A DNA stretch of 64,000 nt from an uncultured Clostridium sp. (GTDB lineage: Bacteria > Bacillota_I > Bacilli_A > RF39 > UBA660), in NCBI GenBank assembly GCA_947427095.1, contig CANEGO010000004.1, positions 62,001 through 126,000 on the forward strand. Direction: 5' to 3'. The notes beneath the pieces are model-generated. The model saw only the letters and a list, made by a program, of their open reading frames with translations. It had not been told where the DNA came from and did not search any database. This document shows positions 10,194 through 20,010 of the stretch, piece by piece. How positions within the stretch are numbered: the stretch's first letter is position 1; each line of letters opens with the position of its first letter. The position numbers and the translations under genes were made by a program.

Positions 10194-10330
10194 ATGGCAA
10201 AGAAAAAATATTGAAGATAAGATTAAGAATGATAAAAATTATTTTGTGATAATGAAAAGATTTAAATTTACAAATGCAAGAAATGCAATCTAATCTCTGG
10301 ATGAGAGTATAGAAAAAGTGGTTTTTTATC
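10194..10330 (+). pseudogene. Possible remnant of a second transposase N-terminus
   Basis: ATGGCAAAGAAAAAATAT-TGA, frameshift, then NIEDKIKNDKNYFVIMKRFKF and a KCKKCN-like segment in another frame; no intact ORF. Confidence 0.35.
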
Positions 10331-10334
10331 TCGT

Positions 10335-10874
10335 TTAGAAAATATTATTTTTTAAAACTAAAGAAAATTTAGCCAAATTATTACTATCAATATTTGTCTC
10401 TTCTGACAAATAATATTTTTTTATAATTCTCATAATGCCATTATGTGTAACAACTAATATATTATCATTAGATTGTTGATTATTTAATAAATACTTAAAA
10501 AAACTATTTATTCTATCAACAACATCTTCAAGAGACTCAGAACCAACAGGATTTAACAAATAATTTCTTACAAGTTTCAAATATTCTATTTCGTAATCTT
10601 TCTTGTATTTCTCATTTAATTCACCTAAATCTCTTTGCGTTAAATATGGTGTAATTATAGGTTCTTGATATGGATATACTAATTTTGCAGTCTCGATTGT
10701 CCTTTTAAATGGAGAACAATAAACGTTATCAAAATCATGCTTATTAAATACGTTTTGTTTACACATAAATTTTCCATTATCATTCAATGGATAATCAAGG
10801 TTTGTTGCAATTAAGCCTTTTCCATTAAGATCAGTTGTAGCATGTCTTAAAAATGTTATATTCATATATATCAC
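10335..10874 (-). CDS. Histidine phosphatase (phosphoglycerate-mutase-like)
   Basis: NITFLRHATTDLNGKG ... VYCSPFKRTIETAKLVY ... ILVVTHNGIMR. Confidence 0.85.
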   Translation of the reverse strand: MIYMNITFLRHATTDLNGKGLIATNLDYPLNDNGKFMCKQNVFNKHDFDNVYCSPFKRTIETAKLVYPYQEPIITPYLTQRDLGELNEKYKKDYEIEYLKLVRNYLLNPVGSESLEDVVDRINSFFKYLLNNQQSNDNILVVTHNGIMRIIKKYYLSEETNIDSNNLAKFSLVLKNNIF

Positions 10875-10889
10875 CTTTATTAATTAAAT

Positions 10890-11594
10890 TTAATTATTTT
10901 TAGGTAGATATTTTTTTGAAACACCATTACTGTTTTTTCTTTTATCTATTTCCTTTGTTGCAAATTCATCCAAAGCTTCATGAAATTGTTTTAAAGAGCC
11001 ATTGTTATTTATAACATAAGAGAATGGCATATTAATTTCTCTATTTCCAACCAAGATTTCCTCCGAATCTTCAGAATAGACTAAATTTTTATATTCGAAT
11101 GTTTCCTTTTTACCTTTTGACTCATCTTTCTTTTTTGTTTTTTCAATTACTTGTTCTATTGTTATACTTAAATCTGCCTTTCTAGTTCCTCTTACAGAAT
11201 CAGTCCTTAATCTTTGGAATTCCCTCATTACTCTATTATTAAAATCGGCGTCAATATATAAAACACCCAAATCTTCTTTAAGTTTAGAGAATAAATATTT
11301 AATGGTTTTTATACCATACATTGTATCCATTACAACTATTTTTTTATCACCTGACATTTCATCAGCCTTTTTTATATATCTATCCCATAATTGTTCAAAA
11401 TTATTTTCATATTCTGTATCATACCATTCTTGAAATTCTAAATTTGAATTTGAATCCTTATAAACTTCTGGAAATATATTTCTAATTTTCAAATGTTTAA
11501 TATCATCAGAATAATTATCCGCTATATAATTTATTCCTCCACTTTTACCAGACTCTGATGGTCCAGTTACAAATATAAATTTTTTATTACTCAT
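10890..11594 (-). CDS. P-loop kinase (guanylate-kinase/AAA-like)
   Basis: KFIFVTGPSESGKSGGINYIAD Walker A; VLYIDADFNNRVMREFQRLR. Confidence 0.6.
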   Translation of the reverse strand: MSNKKFIFVTGPSESGKSGGINYIADNYSDDIKHLKIRNIFPEVYKDSNSNLEFQEWYDTEYENNFEQLWDRYIKKADEMSGDKKIVVMDTMYGIKTIKYLFSKLKEDLGVLYIDADFNNRVMREFQRLRTDSVRGTRKADLSITIEQVIEKTKKKDESKGKKETFEYKNLVYSEDSEEILVGNREINMPFSYVINNNGSLKQFHEALDEFATKEIDKRKNSNGVSKKYLPKNN

Positions 11595-12379
11595 TTTCTT
11601 AATTCCTTTCTTATTATATTAACGGGATGTTTATCAAAATCATCCACGTCAAACATTCCATAAATTTGATTTTCTAATATTTCGATTGATTTTTTTTCTT
11701 CAATAGAAGCTAACATAATTTTTAATAATTCATCAACATAATTATTAGGTAAATCTTTAATATTGAAATTCCAGTTTTTATTACCTAAAATAATTGTTCC
11801 TAAGGTATTCATACGCATACCTATATAATTAAAATTTCTATATAAAACTCTTTTCTCATAATCTAAATCATTCGGTGTTATAAACAACGAGGAATCTTTT
11901 CTTAATATTTTTGGTGGATCATAATCAAAAAATATTCCATTTTTTGTATAATTCCATATTGCAGAATCAATTCCTAAAGTAACATCATTTGAGTACTCCA
12001 GACTTTGAATTCCTTGCAAGACGCATATAAATATTCTCTTTATTTCTTCATATGTAACATCATTATTATCACATAGTAAGTTATCATTATCAATTAATCT
12101 ATTTATTTCATATATGTCTTTATCATCTTTAATTATCCCAACTATTTCATTGCATTTCAAATATGTTTTTAATTTTTCATAATATTCAATTAATAAATTT
12201 ATATAATTTCCATTATATCTTTGACTAATTTTCGGAGTGTTCAACTTTTTATAAAAATATCCATCAATAACACCATTAACTAAAGTGTATGCGGTTATTG
12301 GCACAAAATCCTTCTTACTATCTTCTAATATTTTTTTCTCTATATCATGAGGCAAATATTCTTTTTGATATAAAATCAT
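11591..12379 (-). CDS. Kinase-fold (APH-like) protein
   Basis: TLGIDSAIWNYTKNGIFFDYDPPKI resembles an APH catalytic/metal loop. Confidence 0.45.
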   Translation of the reverse strand: MILYQKEYLPHDIEKKILEDSKKDFVPITAYTLVNGVIDGYFYKKLNTPKISQRYNGNYINLLIEYYEKLKTYLKCNEIVGIIKDDKDIYEINRLIDNDNLLCDNNDVTYEEIKRIFICVLQGIQSLEYSNDVTLGIDSAIWNYTKNGIFFDYDPPKILRKDSSLFITPNDLDYEKRVLYRNFNYIGMRMNTLGTIILGNKNWNFNIKDLPNNYVDELLKIMLASIEEKKSIEILENQIYGMFDVDDFDKHPVNIIRKELRK

Positions 12380-13509
12380 TTTTCCAACTCCTTATATATT
12401 TGTTGTTGTAATTCTGAAACTTTCTTATTAGCACCACTAGGTCTATAAACCTTTACACTAGGTCTAACTTTTGGACTATAATTTCTCATAAATACATTAT
12501 CTTTATCTGTATAATTTCGATTTATTGATAGAGAAAATAAATCAGCAGAATCAAATCCAACTTCGTCAAATGGGACAAAATCTAAAACTAATTCCGGTAC
12601 AGAAGAAATAATATGCTTATCTCTATAAAACGTCGAATATACAAAATTAGTAGCAGCCGGAACAGTATGTTTAAATAAAAATTCATCTTCTTCAGTATAA
12701 ACACATAATTCTTTATTCTGTAATTTTTTCCCTTTTTCAAAATAATACCTTAATATTTGTTCATATTCTGACAAATAATTTTTAACCTCATTTAATGATA
12801 AATTATCATATAATATTTTTATTCCTTCAGGAATTTTAAGTATAGAACTACTATTGTCAATATGCTTATTAAGAATCGAAGAAAATTTATCATATGGTCT
12901 TTCTAAAACATATTTACATCCTAACTGTTTTTCATCTATATCTTTTATCATTAATTCTATATGTCCATGAATACATAGTTCAGATTTTGACAACTGATTA
13001 AATAAAACATTAATTCCTACCAAGTCACTGCCAATAACGCCTTTCTGAAGATGTTCGTATAAATCCTCTTGGATTTGAACTAACTCTTTTAAATAGTCAT
13101 CAGGTAAATCCTGTAAATTTTCTATCTTTAAAAGTTTTCTATCTTTTAAATAAATCATTAACCCACCAGGAAAATATGGAAATGTCGGAATACATATATC
13201 CCAATATTTATATCTTGAGGAATATGAATTTAATACCTTTCTTTCAAAATCATCAGTACACAATTTACAATGTTCATAAGCATTTCTTCTTTCTAAATAT
13301 ATAGAACCATCTAAAATTTTTCTAACCTTTTCTAATTCTTCTTTTGATAATGTTTCATTATCAAAAAACCTTTTAATAAGTTCGTTATTTACTACCCTTT
13401 TCTTTTTTCTATCTCCATATATCAAGCATTGTAATGTAGCAAATTCTTTTTCTAAATTATCATTAAAACCTATGTCAAAAAAGGTTTTATATTTAGTACT
13501 CTCTGTCAT
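12376..13509 (-). CDS. HIT/GalT-like protein
   Basis: CKLC motif, GINVLFNQLSKSELCIHGHIELMIK (HIT-like HxHxx), PFFPGGLMIY-type strand. Confidence 0.5.
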   Translation of the reverse strand: MTESTKYKTFFDIGFNDNLEKEFATLQCLIYGDRKKKRVVNNELIKRFFDNETLSKEELEKVRKILDGSIYLERRNAYEHCKLCTDDFERKVLNSYSSRYKYWDICIPTFPYFPGGLMIYLKDRKLLKIENLQDLPDDYLKELVQIQEDLYEHLQKGVIGSDLVGINVLFNQLSKSELCIHGHIELMIKDIDEKQLGCKYVLERPYDKFSSILNKHIDNSSSILKIPEGIKILYDNLSLNEVKNYLSEYEQILRYYFEKGKKLQNKELCVYTEEDEFLFKHTVPAATNFVYSTFYRDKHIISSVPELVLDFVPFDEVGFDSADLFSLSINRNYTDKDNVFMRNYSPKVRPSVKVYRPSGANKKVSELQQQIYKELEK

Positions 13510-13544
13510 ATTATACCCCCTAACCTAAGTATACTAAATAATAA

Positions 13545-14027
13545 TTATTTAATATCATTAACTACTATATGAAAGACTTTATTATTTTCTTTTATTTCAT
13601 TTTTAATACAAGAAGGCAATAAATTATATTTTTCTAATTCAGACAAATCAATCCATTTAAAATGATGTTGAATTATTCCACCTTTGTCATTTTCAATTCT
13701 ATTATAATCGATTTTTTCGTAATCATTTTCATCATTTAAATTAACCCTATAATAAAAATCTATCCCATGTGTTTTTTGGCTTCTTAAATTTACAAAGAAA
13801 TTTTCAGTTATTCCCAAAAATGAAGAAATATTAAAATCAAGATTAATTTCTTCTTTCAATTCTCTTAAGATTGCTTCTTCAGAATTTTCTCCAATTTCTA
13901 CATAACCACCTGGCAAACAATAAGAATCTTCACCATACTTATTAACTAATATTTTATTATTATAAATAAATACGCCTGATACTCTAAATTTAAATTTATA
14001 ATTTTCTCCTATAATTTTAACATCCAT
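13545..14027 (-). CDS. NUDIX hydrolase
   Basis: CLPGGYVEIGENSEEAILRELKEEINLDF Nudix box. Confidence 0.9.
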   Translation of the reverse strand: MDVKIIGENYKFKFRVSGVFIYNNKILVNKYGEDSYCLPGGYVEIGENSEEAILRELKEEINLDFNISSFLGITENFFVNLRSQKTHGIDFYYRVNLNDENDYEKIDYNRIENDKGGIIQHHFKWIDLSELEKYNLLPSCIKNEIKENNKVFHIVVNDIK

Positions 14028-14072
14028 ATTTCATGTCTCCTTTCATTTTCTATAATTATAAATTAGATAAAT

Positions 14073-14753
14073 TTAATTTTCAATAATATTCATTAGAAAT
14101 TTTTTTGCATAAATAATTATATTTTTATATTCATCATTATCATTAATATAATTTGTAATAAACTTTTCATAATCATAATATTCAAAGTTATAATTCTTAG
14201 CATAAATTTTAAAAACTTCATCATAATTTTTTGGTGTATATCCATCTAATATTAAAATAGCTTTCATAATTAAATAAGTCATCTTATATATCGTTTTTAT
14301 TTGTTCTTTATTTAAACTATCGTATAGAAAATATCTTTTATATATATGCATTCTCCAATTCAAATAAGGAACATGAGTATTTTTTATTTCATCAAAACTT
14401 ATTTGTGGTATTTCAAATCCTTCTTTTATAAACTGCAAATCAATTTTTTTATTATTTAACAAGTACAAATGATAATAAGTTTTAGGATCTATTTTTTTAT
14501 TAATGAATTCTTTTTCACTATAAATTGTTGTTCCAATCTTTACAGGAAAGCATTTTGAAATATCCTTTATTTTATCAACAATATCAAAATTATAATTTTT
14601 AACTACTAAAATTACGTCTATGTCACTCCAATTAACCATTACCTTTGAACTTGAGCTACTTCCAATAACAAGTAATAAAGATAATTCTTCTCTTAACTCA
14701 TTCTTCATCTTTTTTACATAATCCGAAATAACATTAGAATATTCATTTTTCAT
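14073..14753 (-). CDS. Nucleotidyltransferase-domain protein
   Basis: LLVIGSSSSSKVMVNWSDIDVILVVK (GSx10-12DxD). Confidence 0.7.
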   Translation of the reverse strand: MKNEYSNVISDYVKKMKNELREELSLLLVIGSSSSSKVMVNWSDIDVILVVKNYNFDIVDKIKDISKCFPVKIGTTIYSEKEFINKKIDPKTYYHLYLLNNKKIDLQFIKEGFEIPQISFDEIKNTHVPYLNWRMHIYKRYFLYDSLNKEQIKTIYKMTYLIMKAILILDGYTPKNYDEVFKIYAKNYNFEYYDYEKFITNYINDNDEYKNIIIYAKKFLMNIIEN

Positions 14754-14758
14754 TTAAT

Positions 14759-16402
14759 TTACCTCCTAGTATTTTTTTCTATAATATAATCACCCATTAC
14801 CAAATAATCTAAATCAGATTTACAAAACATAACCATTGCATCCTTTGGGCTTTCTACAATAGGCTCACCATTATCATTAAATGAAGTATTTAATAACACT
14901 GGAATATTTGTTAACTTGTAAAACTCTGACAATAATTTGTAAAATCTGCTATTTTGACTTTCATTTACAGTTTGAACTCTACCAGTATAATCCTCATGTA
15001 ATGTTGCAGGAATTTTATCTTTGGCAAATTCTGTACATACTGGTACTTTTAACATATATGGTGATATATCATCAATATCAAAATATTCTTTTACCTTTTC
15101 TTCCATAATTGATGGAGCGAATGGTCTAAATGACTCTCTATGCTTTATTCTAGCATTTAATATATCTTTCATCTCATGAGGAAATGGCGCACATAATATA
15201 CTTCTATTGCCTAAAGCTCTAGGCCCTATTTCACTAGCCCCTTGAAACCAACCGATTATTTTACCTTCACTTAACAATTTAGCAACATCTGACTCAACAT
15301 CATTACTTTTTCTATAATAAATATCGCACCCTTTAACCTCATATGGCAAAATAAACTTTTCTTGCTTTTTTTCTAATACATCTAAAATTTCTTCTTCAGT
15401 ATATTCTCTCGCTAAATATGGCGTTTTTAATTCTATCCTTTTTTCAAAGTTAAAATAATTATGATACCCATATAAAGCATTTCCTAAAGATTGACCCGTA
15501 TCATCACAACATGGTGCAACAAAAAGATTTTCAATAGGAGTTTCTTTTAATATTCTTTGGTTAACTATTCCATTTAGGAATACACCACCAGCTACACATA
15601 AATTTTTTATTTTATATTTATCATATAATTTATTAACTAATTCAAGAATTATCTTTTCAACTTGACTTTGAACATAATAAGCAGCATCTTTATTTTCATA
15701 ACCAGATTCAGGTTTGCCAAAATCTAAATTATTCTCTTTAATAAAGTTTAAGGCTCCATTAATATATTTTCCTTCGCATTTGCTTGATATTTCTAAATTT
15801 TCATTTATTTGAAATAAATCAACATTAAGATATTTATCCTTACCATAAGCAGATAACCCCATTGTTTTTCCAGCCTCTTGAGCACTCCAACCACAAAAAT
15901 TAGTGAATGTTTCGTAGGTTCTACCAATTCCTTTATACCTAGATCTATTTGGATTATTACCACCAACTTTTGTTATTTTATTACCCTTTCCAATATAATA
16001 ACTTTCTGTATCATTCAAATTACCTAATCCATCAATTACTATTATTATCGATTCATCAAAGTCAGATAAGAAGTAAGAACTATAAGCGTGTGATAAATGA
16101 TGATCCACAGTGATAAACTTAGTGTTATCATTTACAATACTTTTTAAATGTCCTTTGTATTCATTCTCTAAACGATTTCCATAGCAGCTAGAAACAAATA
16201 AATCAACATCACTTGTTTTAATTCCAAGTCCCTCTAAACAATAAACAAGAGAATATAAATAATCTTCTGAATACTTTTTTCTATTTAATCGTTCTTCTGC
16301 AATTGAAATTAACTTATTATTATGAATTAATGTACACCCAGCATTATGCCCTGTATTAAATCCTACAATAGTTTTATTAATTTTATTATCTAAATTAATC
16401 AT
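14759..16402 (-). CDS. Carbamoyltransferase (NodU/CmcH/TobZ family)
   Basis: VGFNTGHNAGCTLIHNNKLISIAEERLNRKKY; HHLSHAYSSYFLSDF; GASEIGPRALGNRSILCAP; FRPFAPSIMEE; LLNTSFNDNGEPIV. Confidence 0.93.
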   Translation of the reverse strand: MINLDNKINKTIVGFNTGHNAGCTLIHNNKLISIAEERLNRKKYSEDYLYSLVYCLEGLGIKTSDVDLFVSSCYGNRLENEYKGHLKSIVNDNTKFITVDHHLSHAYSSYFLSDFDESIIIVIDGLGNLNDTESYYIGKGNKITKVGGNNPNRSRYKGIGRTYETFTNFCGWSAQEAGKTMGLSAYGKDKYLNVDLFQINENLEISSKCEGKYINGALNFIKENNLDFGKPESGYENKDAAYYVQSQVEKIILELVNKLYDKYKIKNLCVAGGVFLNGIVNQRILKETPIENLFVAPCCDDTGQSLGNALYGYHNYFNFEKRIELKTPYLAREYTEEEILDVLEKKQEKFILPYEVKGCDIYYRKSNDVESDVAKLLSEGKIIGWFQGASEIGPRALGNRSILCAPFPHEMKDILNARIKHRESFRPFAPSIMEEKVKEYFDIDDISPYMLKVPVCTEFAKDKIPATLHEDYTGRVQTVNESQNSRFYKLLSEFYKLTNIPVLLNTSFNDNGEPIVESPKDAMVMFCKSDLDYLVMGDYIIEKNTRR

Positions 16403-17414
16403 TAATATTACTCCATTCCTTCATATAATTAATAAACTCTTTGAAAGTTTTAAAATCATTTAAATAAAATAATTCTAAATATTTCATTGTTAGATAAACG
16501 TCTATATTTTTCATTTTATTTAAATCAAAAACAGCAAGTGCTTTCATAGCTAAATAATTTTTAAAATCATCATACCAATTTTCATAATTAACTTTTGACA
16601 TAACTGGTAAAATTACTTTTTCCATATAGTAAATAATCGCATCTAATCTCATTGAACTAACATTTATATCTAAAGTCTTATTATTAACAAACTTATTTTT
16701 TACCATCCTTTTATAAATCCTATTATGGTTTTCAAATGCTTTAGAATTATACTTTGGAGACAAATACTCACATTGAATTAAATTGTACCAAAAGAATGTA
16801 GCAAATTCTGCCATGATAGGAACATATCCACCTGCTGTAAAATCAAATATAGTACCATCAATACATATATTTAAATCATTAGGATCACATTGAGAAATAA
16901 TACTCCATTTTTCTTTTTTAGAATTTACTTTATAGTAATGTCTTATTGATTTGTATATTGTCTTTATATCAATTTTATTTTTAAAATGATTTAGAATAAA
17001 ATTATAATTATCTTTTAATCTTGTATTTACTCGATCTTCAAAAAATATATTACAACTTGTACAACTAGTTAGCTTAATTGTTTTTAAAAAAACTTTTTTA
17101 TAATTATTTAATATTTTGTAATAATGATTATCTAATCTTTCATTTTCCATAAAATAATCAATCAATAAGCCTTGATTTTTAGTGATATTTTCATTGTATT
17201 CATAACCTACTATATTCCTTTGATTATTTTTAATCTTAAAATATCGCTCAGGGGTTTTGTAGTATTGACTTATTATGTCATAACCTTCTATTTCTTTTAT
17301 AAAATCTAAATTATTTAGAATCTTATAAAAAATCTTTTTATTGTATATTTCAAACACTCCATTAATATTATTTTTATTTTTATTTTCTACTAATTCTTTA
17401 ACATTTTTTTTCAT
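16395..17414 (-). CDS. APH-like phosphotransferase
   Basis: WSIISQCDPNDLNICIDGTIFDFTAGGYVPIMAEFATFFWY = APH catalytic loop plus IDF. Confidence 0.65.
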   Translation of the reverse strand: MKKNVKELVENKNKNNINGVFEIYNKKIFYKILNNLDFIKEIEGYDIISQYYKTPERYFKIKNNQRNIVGYEYNENITKNQGLLIDYFMENERLDNHYYKILNNYKKVFLKTIKLTSCTSCNIFFEDRVNTRLKDNYNFILNHFKNKIDIKTIYKSIRHYYKVNSKKEKWSIISQCDPNDLNICIDGTIFDFTAGGYVPIMAEFATFFWYNLIQCEYLSPKYNSKAFENHNRIYKRMVKNKFVNNKTLDINVSSMRLDAIIYYMEKVILPVMSKVNYENWYDDFKNYLAMKALAVFDLNKMKNIDVYLTMKYLELFYLNDFKTFKEFINYMKEWSNIND

Positions 17415-18016
17415 TACGAAACCTCTATTAAGTCATCATTCTTTAGTAATATTTTTTTTGCATTATTAGCTATTTTTAAATCATCTTTTTTATCTCCAAT
17501 TAACAATACACATTTTTGTGAAGAAAAGTTTAATTTTTTCTTTTTAGGAGTAATTATTAAAGATAAATCAACATTTCTTAAATTGTTAGCTTTAATATCT
17601 ACATTTTTATCATCAATATTATTTGTTTTAAGAAATTTAGTTATTATTTCTTCTAAACCAGAAGAATATATTATTACATTAACATCATTATTAATTGCAT
17701 TCTTTAAAATATCAATAGTACTTTTATTTGCCTTAAATTCTCTATCAATATCTATTTTATCAATCATGCTTTTTGCATTATATTTTAATAATAATTTTAA
17801 TTTTAAATACCATATTAATTTATAAAACATAGAGGACAAAGCTATATTAGTAAAGAAATCCAAAACCTTCTTTTTATTATAATAACTTTCTGGCAAATAT
17901 TTACTAAATACCCCAATGCTTGAATCTGAATTTTGAGTTGTTAAGGTATAATCAAAATCAAATACTATTGTTGAAATTTTACCCTTATTAATTTTTTTCA
18001 AAATTTCATTATACAT
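17414..18016 (-). CDS. HAD-superfamily phosphatase
   Basis: TIVFDFDYTLTTQNSD ... VIIYSSGLEEII ... LLIGDKKDDLKIANNAK; start set at MYNEILKKI. Confidence 0.8.
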   Translation of the reverse strand: MYNEILKKINKGKISTIVFDFDYTLTTQNSDSSIGVFSKYLPESYYNKKKVLDFFTNIALSSMFYKLIWYLKLKLLLKYNAKSMIDKIDIDREFKANKSTIDILKNAINNDVNVIIYSSGLEEIITKFLKTNNIDDKNVDIKANNLRNVDLSLIITPKKKKLNFSSQKCVLLIGDKKDDLKIANNAKKILLKNDDLIEVS

Positions 18017-18779
18017 TATTAACCACCTTATAATATTTGCAATTAACAATTCTTGATAATCCATCTATTGAAAGAATCTCACATTCACTACTTATAAAAA
18101 ATAATGTTTTTTCTTTATTCAACGAGTGTGACTTACCTTTAAATCTTATTTTTACATTCCCGCTTATTATAAAAATAAATTTATCATTTTCTTCTAATGG
18201 TATATTATTCAATTCCGATTCTACTTTTATTTTTTTTAAGTCACCACGATATTGAGGCAATAACCTTTTATAATAATCTACTTCCTTATTTACTTTTCTT
18301 CCCAATTTATCATATATTCTGATTGTTTCATTATTATCAAATAAATTATTATCTTGTTCTTCAAATACTATAGAACCCTTTCTTAATGAATGTATTGTAT
18401 TCTTCGGGATATCCACATAGTCCAAATATGGAAATTTTTTAACACCATTTTCATCTTCTATATTACTTAAATTAGATAGAGATAACCATCTTTCATTCTT
18501 TATAGGATGAATTTGCACAGAAGTATCATTGATATCATTTTCTAATACTTTAAATAATTTATCGGTGAATGGAACAAATACTTTTTCGCATCCCCAAGAT
18601 AACTTATTTAACGTAAAAGGAACTTCAAACCAACCTTTTTTATACAATTCTTCAAGAACATTCAAGTAATCTAAAGTCACTTTGTTATTATCATTTAATA
18701 ATAACTTTAATTTGGAATCTTTAAATGCTGATAAATTAAATTTATTATCATAATTTATTTTTATTATTTTATTACTCAT
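18009..18779 (-). CDS. Class I phosphomannose-isomerase-like cupin protein
   Basis: TSVQIHPIKNERW ... YLDYVDIPKNTIHSLRKGSIVFEEQDN ... RIYDKLGR. Confidence 0.6.
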   Translation of the reverse strand: MSNKIIKINYDNKFNLSAFKDSKLKLLLNDNNKVTLDYLNVLEELYKKGWFEVPFTLNKLSWGCEKVFVPFTDKLFKVLENDINDTSVQIHPIKNERWLSLSNLSNIEDENGVKKFPYLDYVDIPKNTIHSLRKGSIVFEEQDNNLFDNNETIRIYDKLGRKVNKEVDYYKRLLPQYRGDLKKIKVESELNNIPLEENDKFIFIISGNVKIRFKGKSHSLNKEKTLFFISSECEILSIDGLSRIVNCKYYKVVNNV

Positions 18780-19522
18780 ACTAAATTTCTACCCCCATCT
18801 ATTGTAAAAACACTTCCAGTTGTTGCAATAGAAAAATCGTTAATAACATTATAAATATAAGTGGCTATTTCCTCGGGTTCACATATTTTTTTCAATGGTA
18901 TCCTTTCTCGGGTTCTATTAACAGACTCTTTATCAAGGTCAAATCCTTTATTCATATTAGTGAATGTAGCTCCTATAGCTAAAGCATTAACTGTTATCTT
19001 TCTTTCTGATAATTCTAATGCAAAACCTTTTGTCATGATTTCTAAACCAGCTTTTGATATATCATAATGCAATTTATGTATTCTTGGCTTGTTATAATGT
19101 GTAGATATTATATTTAGAATGGTTGAATTATTTTTCATTCTTTTTGCAACTAATTGGCTGACAATAAAAGTTCCATTTATATTCACATCTATAACCTTTT
19201 TCCAATCATCCAAATCTATTTCTAATACATTAGAACATGTTTGGATAGCAGCATTATTTATCAAAATATCTATATTTCCATATTTTAAAAATATTTCTTC
19301 AATAATTAAATTCATTTTTTTATAATTTGTTATATCACAATTGTATACAATTAAATCATCATATTTTTTTATATGATTACATCCAAATTTATCGTTATCA
19401 ATTACTATAACTATGCTACCTTCTTGTTTGAATTTCATTGCAGTAGCCTTTCCTATTCCTCCAGCACCGCCTGTTATTAATACAACTTTCTTATTTAAAT
19501 GTGTTTTATTTTTATTTAACAT
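18776..19522 (-). CDS. SDR-family oxidoreductase
   Basis: VVLITGGAGGIGKATAMKF ... INNAAIQT ... NIISTHYNKPRIHKLHYDISKAGLE; Tyr at the active-site position and YDISK. Confidence 0.9.
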   Translation of the reverse strand: MLNKNKTHLNKKVVLITGGAGGIGKATAMKFKQEGSIVIVIDNDKFGCNHIKKYDDLIVYNCDITNYKKMNLIIEEIFLKYGNIDILINNAAIQTCSNVLEIDLDDWKKVIDVNINGTFIVSQLVAKRMKNNSTILNIISTHYNKPRIHKLHYDISKAGLEIMTKGFALELSERKITVNALAIGATFTNMNKGFDLDKESVNRTRERIPLKKICEPEEIATYIYNVINDFSIATTGSVFTIDGGRNLV

Positions 19523-19574
19523 CAGATTTTAATCCCCCTTTTCTTAAAATATTATTATATTAAACCAATAAAAA

Positions 19575-19693
19575 GGTGGCAAAAACACATAAGTGCTTGC
19601 CACCATGAAAATACTGCCACCATTTGGGCAAACACTAGCACCCAAATTGATTTAATTTGCAATTACCTTACTATAATTGGAAAAAATTGTCAA
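19575..19693 (-). promoter_or_regulatory. Promoter and transcription-attenuator leader B ahead of the 12-gene carbamoyltransferase operon
   Basis: TTGACA 19688-19693; hairpin 1 TTTGGG/CCCAAA 19623-19646; terminator GGTGGCAA..TTGCCACC 19575-19604 plus T tract; alternative pairing of 19627-19636 with 19592-19601. Confidence 0.65.
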
Positions 19694-19781
19694 TACATTA
19701 TGTTAATCCTTTTTTAAAATGGTTCCAAACAGATATAGTATAATTTCTACAATAATTAAAAAAACAGGATATTAAATCTTG

Positions 19782-19976
19782 TCAATTTCTATTTTTAGTT
19801 AGTATAAATCCAACCAATCCAACAATAACTATTATCATGCCCACAATAAGTATCCCACCATTACTTTCCTTGCCTGAAATGGCTTCTTTAGCTATTGAAG
19901 CGGTATATAATGAATCATAATACTTAATTGTTAATTTATCAAATAAACTTAATGTCTTTGTCATACTTTGTTCCAA
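19782..19976 (-). CDS. Small single-TM protein (64 aa)
   Basis: ORF with GGILIVGMIIVIVGLVGFIL helix; follows 20011..20700 on the same strand. Confidence 0.55.
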   Translation of the reverse strand: MEQSMTKTLSLFDKLTIKYYDSLYTASIAKEAISGKESNGGILIVGMIIVIVGLVGFILTKNRN

Positions 19977-20010
19977 TTTAATTCCTCCTTAAAAAAGAAA
20001 AGTTCTTTTA

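Noticed and set aside
19575-19693. Leader B as a T-box (GGTGGCA core)
   Set aside because: No AGGGTGGNACCGCG T-box sequence, no stem I/specifier loop, and the transcript from the predicted promoter is too short.
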